In this document: positions 14,117 to 20,020 of the stretch, one piece after another | Numbering within the stretch: the stretch's first letter is position 1 | Layout of the letters: every line of letters starts with the position of its first letter | Origin: Gemmatimonadota bacterium | Lineage (GTDB): Bacteria; Latescibacterota; UBA2968; UBA8231 | Reading direction: 5' to 3' | DNA length: 20,020 bases | Assembly: GCA_028875335.1 (NCBI GenBank) | Contig: JAPPEF010000184.1 | Span: forward strand, 1 to 20,020 | Translations under genes and position numbers: made by a program | Notes under the pieces: model-generated | Told to the model about the DNA's origin: nothing | Database searches by the model: none | What the model saw: the letters and a program-made list of their open reading frames with translations, nothing else

Positions 14117-15391
14117 CTACCAATAGCTCAGCGCGTCCTCAAAAATTCCCGCTAGTTCCTCAGCGTCAGCCGCTCGCGGCGAGAGCTTGGTCACTCGGTG
14201 CTGCGGCAGCGTACCCTCGACCAGTGCCGGGATGTGCTGGCTTCCGTAGCCGAGTGTGCTGAGGCCGTTGGGTGCGCCGAGTTGACGCATCAGGGAGACG
14301 ATGCGGTCGGCTAAGATCGCGCCCGCGTCCTCGTCTTTCGCTCCGGTGCAATCGGCCCCCAAGACCTCGGCCGCCCGCAGATGCCGCTGGGGACAAGTCG
14401 GTGCGGTGAAGCGGAAGACCGCCGGTGAGTTGACGATCACGGCAAACCCGTGGGGCACCAGCGGGTAATCAATGACGTATCCCTCGGGCACATAGCTTTC
14501 CACCATGCCAGCCACTGGATAGGACATGCCGTGCGGCAAGTGAACGCCCGCGTTGCCAAAGCCAATGCCGGCAAGGGCTGCGGCCAAGCACATGGCGCTG
14601 CGGGCCTCGTCGTCGCTGGGATCGGCCACGGCGCGGAGCAAAAATTGCTCCACCAACCGCAAAGCCTCCAACGCCCACAAGTCGCTGACGGGATTCGAGC
14701 CTTGGTAGGCCGGTCGCAGTTGGGGTCGGTCGGGTCGGGGCCGCTGGTCAAACGGCAGGGCCGTGTACGACTCCAAGGCGTGTGAGAGCACGTCGAGGCC
14801 GGTTGAAGCGGCCACCTGCGGCGGCATGGAGCGCGTGTTGTCTGGATCGACGATGCCCAAGGTTGGGCGCATGTAGCGGTGGGCCATGCCGGTCTTGGCC
14901 TTCATCTCGACGAAATCGAAAATCGCCACGCCCGTGGTCTCGCTGCCGGTGCCAGCGGTGGTGGGAACGGCGATCAGCGGCTTGAGCGGGCCGGGCACTG
15001 GCTCACCCCGGCCAATGGGCGCGTTGACGTAGGTGAGGAAATCGGCTGGGTACGTGGTATATACGTTGGCGGCTTTGGCCGTGTCCATCACCGACCCTCC
15101 TCCGATGGCGACGAACCCGTCAAATCCTTGTTCGGCGAATGCAATCGCCGCCTTGAACGAGGCGTCGGTCGGCTCGACGCGCACTTGGTCGAACAGCGCG
15201 TACTCGACGCCCGCTTCCGCAATGGCCGCTAAGGCCGTCTGTACTGGTGCTTGCTCGCGCAAGTTTGGGTCGGTCAAAACCATGACCCGCTGCAGCCCAC
15301 GGTCCTTGAGATCCATGCCGATCTCCTTGGTGGTGCCCGGGCCGAAGCGGATGTTGGAGGTGGCGATTTCGTAGGCAGTGTCGAGAAGCAT
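14117..15391 (-). CDS. Hydroxyacid-oxoacid transhydrogenase (iron-containing ADH, ADHFE1-like)
   Basis: 424-aa group III iron-type alcohol dehydrogenase. It closely follows the mitochondrial ADHFE1 pattern: NIRFGPGTTKEIGMDLKDRG, VRVEPTDASF, GTGSETTGVAIFDF, RPAYQGSNPVSDLWALEALR, and GIGFGNAGVHLPHGMSYPV. That enzyme couples oxidation of 4-hydroxybutyrate to reduction of 2-oxoglutarate, giving succinate semialdehyde and D-2-hydroxyglutarate without free cofactor. The nucleotide loop GGGSVMDTAK begins at residue 97. Probable metal ligands are D200, H204, H284 and H287. Start M at 15391 has AAAGGA about 10 nt upstream; an in-frame extension to 15445 lacks such support. It is transcribed divergently from hisI. 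Confidence 0.87.
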   Translation of the reverse strand: MLLDTAYEIATSNIRFGPGTTKEIGMDLKDRGLQRVMVLTDPNLREQAPVQTALAAIAEAGVEYALFDQVRVEPTDASFKAAIAFAEQGFDGFVAIGGGSVMDTAKAANVYTTYPADFLTYVNAPIGRGEPVPGPLKPLIAVPTTAGTGSETTGVAIFDFVEMKAKTGMAHRYMRPTLGIVDPDNTRSMPPQVAASTGLDVLSHALESYTALPFDQRPRPDRPQLRPAYQGSNPVSDLWALEALRLVEQFLLRAVADPSDDEARSAMCLAAALAGIGFGNAGVHLPHGMSYPVAGMVESYVPEGYVIDYPLVPHGFAVIVNSPAVFRFTAPTCPQRHLRAAEVLGADCTGAKDEDAGAILADRIVSLMRQLGAPNGLSTLGYGSQHIPALVEGTLPQHRVTKLSPRAADAEELAGIFEDALSYW

Positions 15392-15415
15392 AGGGTTTTG
15401 TCCTTTCGGGCGGGG

Positions 15416-15445
15416 AATATAGGCTTGACTTGGAGGGGGAGGCAA
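15416..15445 (-). promoter_or_regulatory. Possible promoter of the transhydrogenase gene
   Basis: On the minus strand, TTGCCT (15445-15440) and TATATT (15421-15416) are 18 bp apart, with 4/6 and 5/6 consensus matches. The start would lie near 15409, just before the SD AAAGGA. Moderate support only. Confidence 0.35.
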
Positions 15446-15481
15446 GGCTAGTTAAAAGGGATTTGACAATGGGAGATTGCC

Positions 15482-15907
15482 GTGGTTGAACGAGCGCATA
15501 TGACGCACGAGGAAGTGGAGGAAGGGCAGCAGTTGGCCTTGGATTTTGGCAAGTTGCAGCGGGCCGCGGCCTGTGGCGAGGGATTGGTGCCGGTGGTGGC
15601 GCAGGATGTGGATAGCGGCGAGGTGCTGATCGTGGGGTACGCCAATGAAGAGGCGCTCGACTATACGCGGCGCGAGGGCATAGCCGCGTTTTGGAGCACG
15701 TCGCGCAACGAATTGTGGGTCAAAGGCGCGACCTCGGGCAATGTACTCGAACTGGTCGAAATCCGCGTCAACTGCGAGCAAAATTCGCTGTTGTATCGCG
15801 TCCGGCTCAAAGGGGAGGGAGCCTGCCACACCGTGGACGCAGATAGTCGGGCGCGGTTGGGGTGTTACTATCGGCGGCTCGTGGGGGATCGGCTTGAGCC
15901 GGTTTGA
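15482..15907 (+). CDS. hisI: Phosphoribosyl-AMP cyclohydrolase (HisI), variant metal motif
   Basis: 141-aa HisI, which opens the adenine ring of phosphoribosyl-AMP in histidine synthesis. Recognised from VLIVGYANEEALDYTRREG, AAFWSTSRNELWVKGATSGNVLELVEIRV (in parts), GACHT (113-117) and a late Cys C128 in LGCYYRRL. The usual Mg-binding DCDxD motif reads NCEQN (97-101), so two Asp are replaced by Asn and one by Glu. The zinc cysteines appear kept (C98, C115, C128). GTG 15482 is chosen because GGGAG lies 6 nt upstream; the ATG at 15500 has no SD. No other his genes are in the window and no HisE domain is fused. A different substrate is possible. Confidence 0.85.
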   Translation: MVERAHMTHEEVEEGQQLALDFGKLQRAAACGEGLVPVVAQDVDSGEVLIVGYANEEALDYTRREGIAAFWSTSRNELWVKGATSGNVLELVEIRVNCEQNSLLYRVRLKGEGACHTVDADSRARLGCYYRRLVGDRLEPV

Positions 15908-15911
15908 ATTC

Positions 15912-15959
15912 TAACTGACGTTACGCATTGTAGGGGGCGGTTTGAAACCGCCCCCTACA
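15912..15959. repeat. Second copy (half) of the intergenic repeat, with 15-bp hairpin
   Basis: Bases 15912-15936 are identical to the reverse complement of 2944-2968, a 25-nt match that includes CTGACGTTACGCATTGTAGG. The rest differs: TGTAGGGGGCGGTTT (15929-15943) pairs perfectly with 15945-15959 around a single G. The other terminal repeat is absent. It lies 5 nt after the hisI stop and could also act as a hairpin terminator or mRNA stabiliser, though no T run follows. Confidence 0.65.
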
Positions 15960-15983
15960 CGAATCGTTCAAATCATTCTGGAT

Positions 15984-15992
15984 TGCTATATT
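15984..15992 (+). promoter_or_regulatory. Extended -10 promoter of the NAD-salvage operon
   Basis: TGCTATATT (15984-15992) matches the extended -10 pattern TGnTATAAT with one difference. No good -35 is present, which is usual for this class. It precedes the SD AGGAGG (16002-16007) and the nicotinamidase ATG at 16016. Confidence 0.4.
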
Positions 15993-16015
15993 TTTGCGGA
16001 TAGGAGGACTAGGCG

Positions 16016-16543
16016 ATGGCTAATGCCGTGATTGTCGTGGATATGCAGAACGGCTTTATGCGTCCAGACGGGACGCTCTACTGCGGGGATCACGCACGGG
16101 AGATCATCCCGCGAATTGCCGCGCGGGTCGAGCGCGAAAAGGCCGCTGGGGCCGCGCTGTTTTTTACCCAGGACAGCCATACTGCAGACGACCGCGAGTT
16201 TGAGATGTTTCCTCCGCACTGTATCGAAGGCAGCGAGGAGGAGCACATCATTGACGAACTGGCACCGTTGGCTCAAGACGCGCAGATTGTCAAGAAGCGG
16301 CGCTACAGCGCTTTTTTCGAGACCGAGTTGGCCGCGATGTTGGATGAGTTAGCGCCGGACAAGGTCGTGGTGATGGGGGATTGCACGGATATTTGCGTCC
16401 TGCACACTGTGGCCGGGCTGCGCAATCGCGACTATCCGGTCGAAGTCCCGGCCGATTGTGTGGCCAGCTTTGATCCCCAACAACACGAATGGGCCTTGGG
16501 GCATATAGAAAAAATCCTCGGGGCACAGGTTACCAATCGCTGA
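16016..16543 (+). CDS. pncA: Nicotinamidase (isochorismatase fold)
   Basis: 175-aa cysteine hydrolase that deamidates nicotinamide to nicotinate. The catalytic triad is visible as D9 (IVVDMQNGF), K93 or K94 (IVKKRRYSAF) and C127 (GDCTDICVLHT). Metal-binding residues are expected in TQDSH (D53, H55) with H68 of FPPHCIEGS. The cis-peptide region before C127 is conserved. AGGAGG lies 8 nt before the ATG. Its stop overlaps the start of the nicotinate phosphoribosyltransferase gene (TGATG), so product passes directly to the next enzyme in the salvage pathway. An isochorismatase-like hydrolase of other substrate is the only alternative, and the neighbour argues against it. Confidence 0.9.
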   Translation: MANAVIVVDMQNGFMRPDGTLYCGDHAREIIPRIAARVEREKAAGAALFFTQDSHTADDREFEMFPPHCIEGSEEEHIIDELAPLAQDAQIVKKRRYSAFFETELAAMLDELAPDKVVVMGDCTDICVLHTVAGLRNRDYPVEVPADCVASFDPQQHEWALGHIEKILGAQVTNR

Positions 16544-17544
16544 TGGTAGAGCGCGCCCCATACGCGCCCTCGGCTGCGACGCTGGCGGGCGACAACGCGG
16601 ATATTTACTTCCGCCGCAGTTGCGACATCCTCGCGGCTGAGCAGCTCAATCCGGTTGTGGCGATGGAGGTGTTTACTCGGCGGCACGCCCTGCTCTGCGG
16701 TATGCGCGAGGCGCAGGCCCTCTTGCGGCAGGTGCTCGATGCGGAGGCAGAGGTGTGGAGCTTGGACGAAGGGGATTGGATCGAGCCGCGCGAAGTCGTA
16801 TTGCGGATTCGCGCGCCCTACCGGCAGTTCGGGCTATACGAGACGGCGCTGTTGGGGATGCTCAGCAGCGAGACGGGATGGGCCACGGCCGCGGCGGAGT
16901 GCGTGGCTGAGGCCGATGGGGTGCCGATCATCAGCTTTGGCGCTCGGCACATCCACCCGGAAGTCAGCGCCCGGATGGAATACGCGGCCATCGTCGGGGG
17001 GTGCGTTGGATGCGCCACTCCGCAAGGGGCTGCCCTCGCTGGTATTGAGGCAACCGGGACTATGCCCCATGCCCTGATCTTGTGTCTTGGTGATACGCTC
17101 AAGGCGGCTGAGGCATTTGACTGTCATATCGACGCCGAGGTCGAGCGAATTGCACTGGTTGATACCTTTAAGGACGAAGCCGAAGAAAGCCTGCGGCTGG
17201 CCGAGGCCCTAGGCGAGAAGCTGTGGGGCGTGCGGCTGGACACCCCCAGCGAGCGCGGCCGGGTCACGGCTGAACTGGTCGCGGAGGTGCGCGCGCGGCT
17301 CGACCAAGCCGGGCATAGCCATGTAAAGATCGCGGTCTCCGGCGGTTTGGACGCCGAGCGCATCAGCTATTTTCGGGAGGCAGGGGCACCGGTGGACGCC
17401 TTTGGGGTCGGTAGTGCGATTAGTGCCGCCGCGGCGATTGATTTTACTGCGGACATTAAGGAAGTAGATGGTTGTCCCGTGGCCAAGCGGGGACGGATAC
17501 CGGGGCTTACTGAAAATCCCCGGCTCAAGCGATTGGAACTCTAA
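16543..17544 (+). CDS. pncB: Nicotinate phosphoribosyltransferase
   Basis: 333-aa enzyme joining nicotinate to PRPP to give nicotinate mononucleotide. The length fits the short (archaeal/Thermoplasma-like) form rather than the longer E. coli type. Characteristic stretches are the N-terminal YFRRSCDIL, the central ISFGARHIHPE (about residues 125-140), LVDTFKDEAEESLR, GVRLDTPSERG, and the phosphate-binding IAVSGGLDAERI and DAFGVGSAI. Start ATG at 16543 overlaps the nicotinamidase stop by one base; an upstream in-frame start at 16489 would lie deep in that gene and is rejected. The motifs DTFKDE and GVGS agree with the NAPRTase family rather than quinolinate phosphoribosyltransferase. Confidence 0.88.
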   Translation: MVERAPYAPSAATLAGDNADIYFRRSCDILAAEQLNPVVAMEVFTRRHALLCGMREAQALLRQVLDAEAEVWSLDEGDWIEPREVVLRIRAPYRQFGLYETALLGMLSSETGWATAAAECVAEADGVPIISFGARHIHPEVSARMEYAAIVGGCVGCATPQGAALAGIEATGTMPHALILCLGDTLKAAEAFDCHIDAEVERIALVDTFKDEAEESLRLAEALGEKLWGVRLDTPSERGRVTAELVAEVRARLDQAGHSHVKIAVSGGLDAERISYFREAGAPVDAFGVGSAISAAAAIDFTADIKEVDGCPVAKRGRIPGLTENPRLKRLEL

Positions 17545-17556
17545 AAGGAGCATGTT

Positions 17557-18684
17557 ATGAGCACATACGATTTTGGCAGTGGACGCACAGATCCCGGCTC
17601 GTTCCCCACGGAGGCGCTGGCCGAGGCCGCGAGCGAGGCCGTGCGCGAGTTGGGTGCGACGCTAGTGAGCTATCCCGGCGACATGGGCCATCAGGGCTTG
17701 CGCGAGGTCATGGCCATGCGCGAATCCAAGCGCGAAGGCATTGACGTATCCGCGGACCACATCGCGCTGATGAACGGCTCCATGCAGGCGGTTACGCTGG
17801 TAGCCGAGGCGCTGATGGAAGGGCCGGGGGACGTAATCGTCACCGAGGAACTGACGTATTCCGGGACGATTGGCGCGTACAAGCGGTTGGGGGCTGAGTT
17901 GGTCGGGGTGCCGCTCGATGAGCAGGGCATGCGCGTTGATGCGCTGGCCGACGTTTTGGCGGATTTGCGCCGCAAGGGTACCCCGCCGCGCTTTATTTAT
18001 ACCTTGGCGACCTACCAGAATCCCACCGGCTCGGTCATGCCGAGGCAGCGCCGCCTCGAACTGCTCGAAGTAGCGCGCTACTACGATACCATTGTGGTGG
18101 AAGACAACTGCTACGGCGACGTGCATTTTGAGGGGCCGGAAGAGCCGGCGCTCTACGCGCTCGACGACAGCCCCGACGTCCTGTACATCGGCTCGCTGTC
18201 CAAGATTTTGGGGCCTGGTGTGCGGTTGGGCTATTTGTTGGCTCGGCCGCCCATGCTGGGGCGGATTCTCGACCGCCGCTACGACGGGGGCAATAGCTTG
18301 TTGGCGGCCGCTAGCTGCGCGGCCCTATTCCGCGACCGGCTGTGGCAGCACCTAGCAGAGACCAATGCCATCCTAAAAGAAAAGCGCGACGCAGTCTTCG
18401 CCGGTCTCGAAGAAAACGCGGGCGATTTGTGCACGTGGTCGCGGCCGGTGGGCGGCATGTTCATTTGGATCGAGTTCTCCGAAGATGTGGATCGCGATCG
18501 TCTCATGGCTTTGTGCGCTGAGCGCGGCATTGTGGTGGCGAGGGGGCAGGGTTTCCACATCCGGCGCGAGGACGTGCCGGCCATACGCCTCGCCTTTGGC
18601 TTTGCCTCGCTGGAGGCGGTCCGCGAGGGCGTGCCGCTGTTGGCCGAGTGCATCCATCAGGCGCGGGTCCCCGTGATGGCCTGA
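17557..18684 (+). CDS. PLP-dependent aminotransferase (class I/II), substrate unknown
   Basis: 375-aa fold type I aminotransferase. The PLP lysine is K216 in SLSKILGPGVRLGYL. N155 in ATYQNPTG and D183 in VVEDNCYGD contact the cofactor, and the ring stacks over the Y101 region (ELTYSG). It resembles LysN/2-aminoadipate and MocR-tail aminotransferases, with no DNA-binding head. AAAGGAG lies 6 nt before ATG. Its stop overlaps the start of nadE by one base, so it is built into the NAD-salvage operon. No step of NAD synthesis known to me needs it, so its substrate is open. Confidence 0.87.
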   Translation: MSTYDFGSGRTDPGSFPTEALAEAASEAVRELGATLVSYPGDMGHQGLREVMAMRESKREGIDVSADHIALMNGSMQAVTLVAEALMEGPGDVIVTEELTYSGTIGAYKRLGAELVGVPLDEQGMRVDALADVLADLRRKGTPPRFIYTLATYQNPTGSVMPRQRRLELLEVARYYDTIVVEDNCYGDVHFEGPEEPALYALDDSPDVLYIGSLSKILGPGVRLGYLLARPPMLGRILDRRYDGGNSLLAAASCAALFRDRLWQHLAETNAILKEKRDAVFAGLEENAGDLCTWSRPVGGMFIWIEFSEDVDRDRLMALCAERGIVVARGQGFHIRREDVPAIRLAFGFASLEAVREGVPLLAECIHQARVPVMA

Positions 18685-20020
18685 TGGGTCTGCCCGCAAT
18701 CGCCTTGGTGCAGATGGAGGTCAAGCCCGGGCGGCCCGACCTGAATGCGGAGCGGATGCTGGCCTTTATCGCGCAAGCGCAGGAGGCTGGCGCTGAGGTT
18801 GTGGTGTTTTCCGAGCTGTGTATCAGCGGCTATATCCTCGGCGACTTGTGGGAGATGGACGCTTACGTGGAGGATTTTGCTGCGTATAGCGACGAGATTT
18901 GTCGGGCTAGCGACGAGTTAACCGTAGTTTTTGGCAATGTGGCGGTGGACCCCGTCCACAAGGGTCAGGATGGACGGCGGCGCAAGTACAATGCCGTCTA
19001 TGCGTGTTCCAACGGCGAATATGTGGTGCGCGAAGCCGTGCCCGCCGGGCTCCCCTGCGGCGTTCACCCCAAGACTCTGCATCCCAACTACCGATTTTTT
19101 GACGACGACCGGCACTTCTTCTCGCTGCGCCACCTAGCTGAGGCCGAGGGCCGGCCGCTGGAGGACTGGTTGCACCCGTACAAGGTGCGGCTCCAAGACG
19201 GGCGGTCCTTTGGCTTTGGTGTGCAACTGTGCGAGGACATGTGGTGCGAGGATTACTGCCACAGCGGCGAGCCCCTCGACACGCTCGCGCTGTATCGCCG
19301 CCGTGGCGCTAAGGCCGTATTCAACCTCTCGTCCTCGCCTTTTACTTGGCAAAAAAGCGACAAGCGCAACCGCGTGGTGCGCCAGATATTGGCGCGCTCG
19401 CCCTTGCCGTTCTTCTACGTCAACCAAGTTGGGGCGCAAAACAACGGCAAGAACATCATTGTGTTTGACGGCGACAGCACGGCGTACGCGGCCAGCGGGG
19501 ACATTGCGTGCCGCGCGCGTCCGTGGCGGGAACAGCTCGTGCTCACGGGCCGCGCCGAGGTCGCGCCGCCCCAAAGCGAAATCGCAGCCCAGTACGCGGG
19601 CATCCTCACCGGGCTGCAGCACTTGGACGATGTGCGCGGTGCGGAGAGTAAGTTCCTCATTGCGACGAGCGGCGGCGTGGACTCCAGCGTGGTCTGCTGT
19701 CTGCTGGAGCGCGCCTTTGGCCCAGAGCGCGTGTTTGCGGTCAACATGCCGACGCGCTTCAACGCCGCGGTTACCCAAGACAATGCCCGCTCGCTGTGCA
19801 CCGCGCTGGGCGTCGATTACCTTTGCTGCCCGATCGAATCGCTGTACGAGGCCGTCGCCGCTCTCGTGCAGGATGCGGAATTTTCCGTGGGTCAGGGCGA
19901 GTACACTCGGTTGGTGGATGAGAACGTGCAGGCGCGCATCCGCTTTGCCGATGTGCTCTCCGGCTTAGCGGCCAAATACGGACTCGTGTTCACGTCCAAC
20001 GGCAACAAGACCGAGGTCGC
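18684..20020 (+). CDS. nadE: Glutamine-dependent NAD+ synthetase (partial, 3' end beyond window)
   Basis: First 445 codons of a two-domain enzyme that turns nicotinate adenine dinucleotide into NAD+ using ATP and glutamine. The N-terminal nitrilase-type glutaminase has the triad E44 (VVFSELCISGY), K130 (HPKTLHPNY) and C183 (GVQLCEDMW). The C-terminal synthetase has the ATP pyrophosphatase loop SGGVDSS (329-335), followed by VFAVNMPTR and the NGNKTE motif at the window end. ATG 18684 overlaps the aminotransferase stop (TGATG) and gives the expected start IALVQMEV. The reading frame is open through the last base, so truncation is due only to the window edge. Confidence 0.95.
   Translation, partial: MGLPAIALVQMEVKPGRPDLNAERMLAFIAQAQEAGAEVVVFSELCISGYILGDLWEMDAYVEDFAAYSDEICRASDELTVVFGNVAVDPVHKGQDGRRRKYNAVYACSNGEYVVREAVPAGLPCGVHPKTLHPNYRFFDDDRHFFSLRHLAEAEGRPLEDWLHPYKVRLQDGRSFGFGVQLCEDMWCEDYCHSGEPLDTLALYRRRGAKAVFNLSSSPFTWQKSDKRNRVVRQILARSPLPFFYVNQVGAQNNGKNIIVFDGDSTAYAASGDIACRARPWREQLVLTGRAEVAPPQSEIAAQYAGILTGLQHLDDVRGAESKFLIATSGGVDSSVVCCLLERAFGPERVFAVNMPTRFNAAVTQDNARSLCTALGVDYLCCPIESLYEAVAALVQDAEFSVGQGEYTRLVDENVQARIRFADVLSGLAAKYGLVFTSNGNKTEV

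Noticed and set aside
19210..19968. 252-codon open frame on the plus strand inside nadE
   Set aside because: It is an alternate frame rich in Arg, Ala and Thr; the nadE frame holds the catalytic motifs and is open to the window end.

Overview
The window looks like a stretch of chromosome from a bacterium of moderately high GC, probably an uncultured lineage. I cannot name the phylum from sequence alone. Shine-Dalgarno (SD) motifs such as AGGAGG and AAAGGAG, sigma70-like promoters and many 1-4 bp gene overlaps are ordinary bacterial features. Housekeeping genes (murB, hisI, nadE, NAD salvage) flank a central block of accessory and defence genes. No rRNA, tRNA or CRISPR array was seen.

Left part (1-4059): a 42-aa membrane-anchored microprotein; a minus-strand VapBC-type toxin-antitoxin pair with a clear promoter and palindromic operator sites; a minus-strand two-gene unit of a nucleoside 2-deoxyribosyltransferase-like protein and GlcF, the iron-sulfur subunit of glycolate oxidase; a 135-bp intergenic repeat with terminal inverted repeats; and murB on the plus strand.

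Central defence block (4056-13820): hsdR starts inside the murB stop codon (ATGA overlap). It is followed by a small hypothetical gene whose ribosome site can fold into a hairpin, a Fic-domain protein, an HsdM-HsdS fusion carrying two target-recognition domains, a UPF0175 antitoxin-like protein with a 19-codon remnant of its PIN-type toxin, an AAA ATPase plus TOPRIM-like protein pair (RloA/RloB- or PARIS-like in layout), and a minus-strand Rpn-type PD-(D/E)XK nuclease. The Fic gene sits between the restriction and modification subunits. It has its own promoter, predicted to give a leaderless mRNA, embedded in 52-bp tandem operator-like repeats.

Right part (14050-20020): an inverted pair of IS903-like ends; a minus-strand hydroxyacid-oxoacid transhydrogenase (ADHFE1-like); a divergent hisI whose metal-site motif reads NCEQN instead of DCDxD; and a tightly packed NAD-salvage operon. 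That operon encodes nicotinamidase (nicotinamide to nicotinate), nicotinate phosphoribosyltransferase (to nicotinate mononucleotide), a PLP aminotransferase of unknown substrate, and glutamine-dependent NAD+ synthetase, which runs off the window. The adenylyltransferase NadD needed between the second and last steps is not in the window.

The best candidates for new biology are the AAA/TOPRIM module inserted behind a broken toxin gene, the Fic gene inside the type I restriction locus with its repeat-controlled leaderless promoter, and the repeat family shared between 2831-2965 and 15912-15959.
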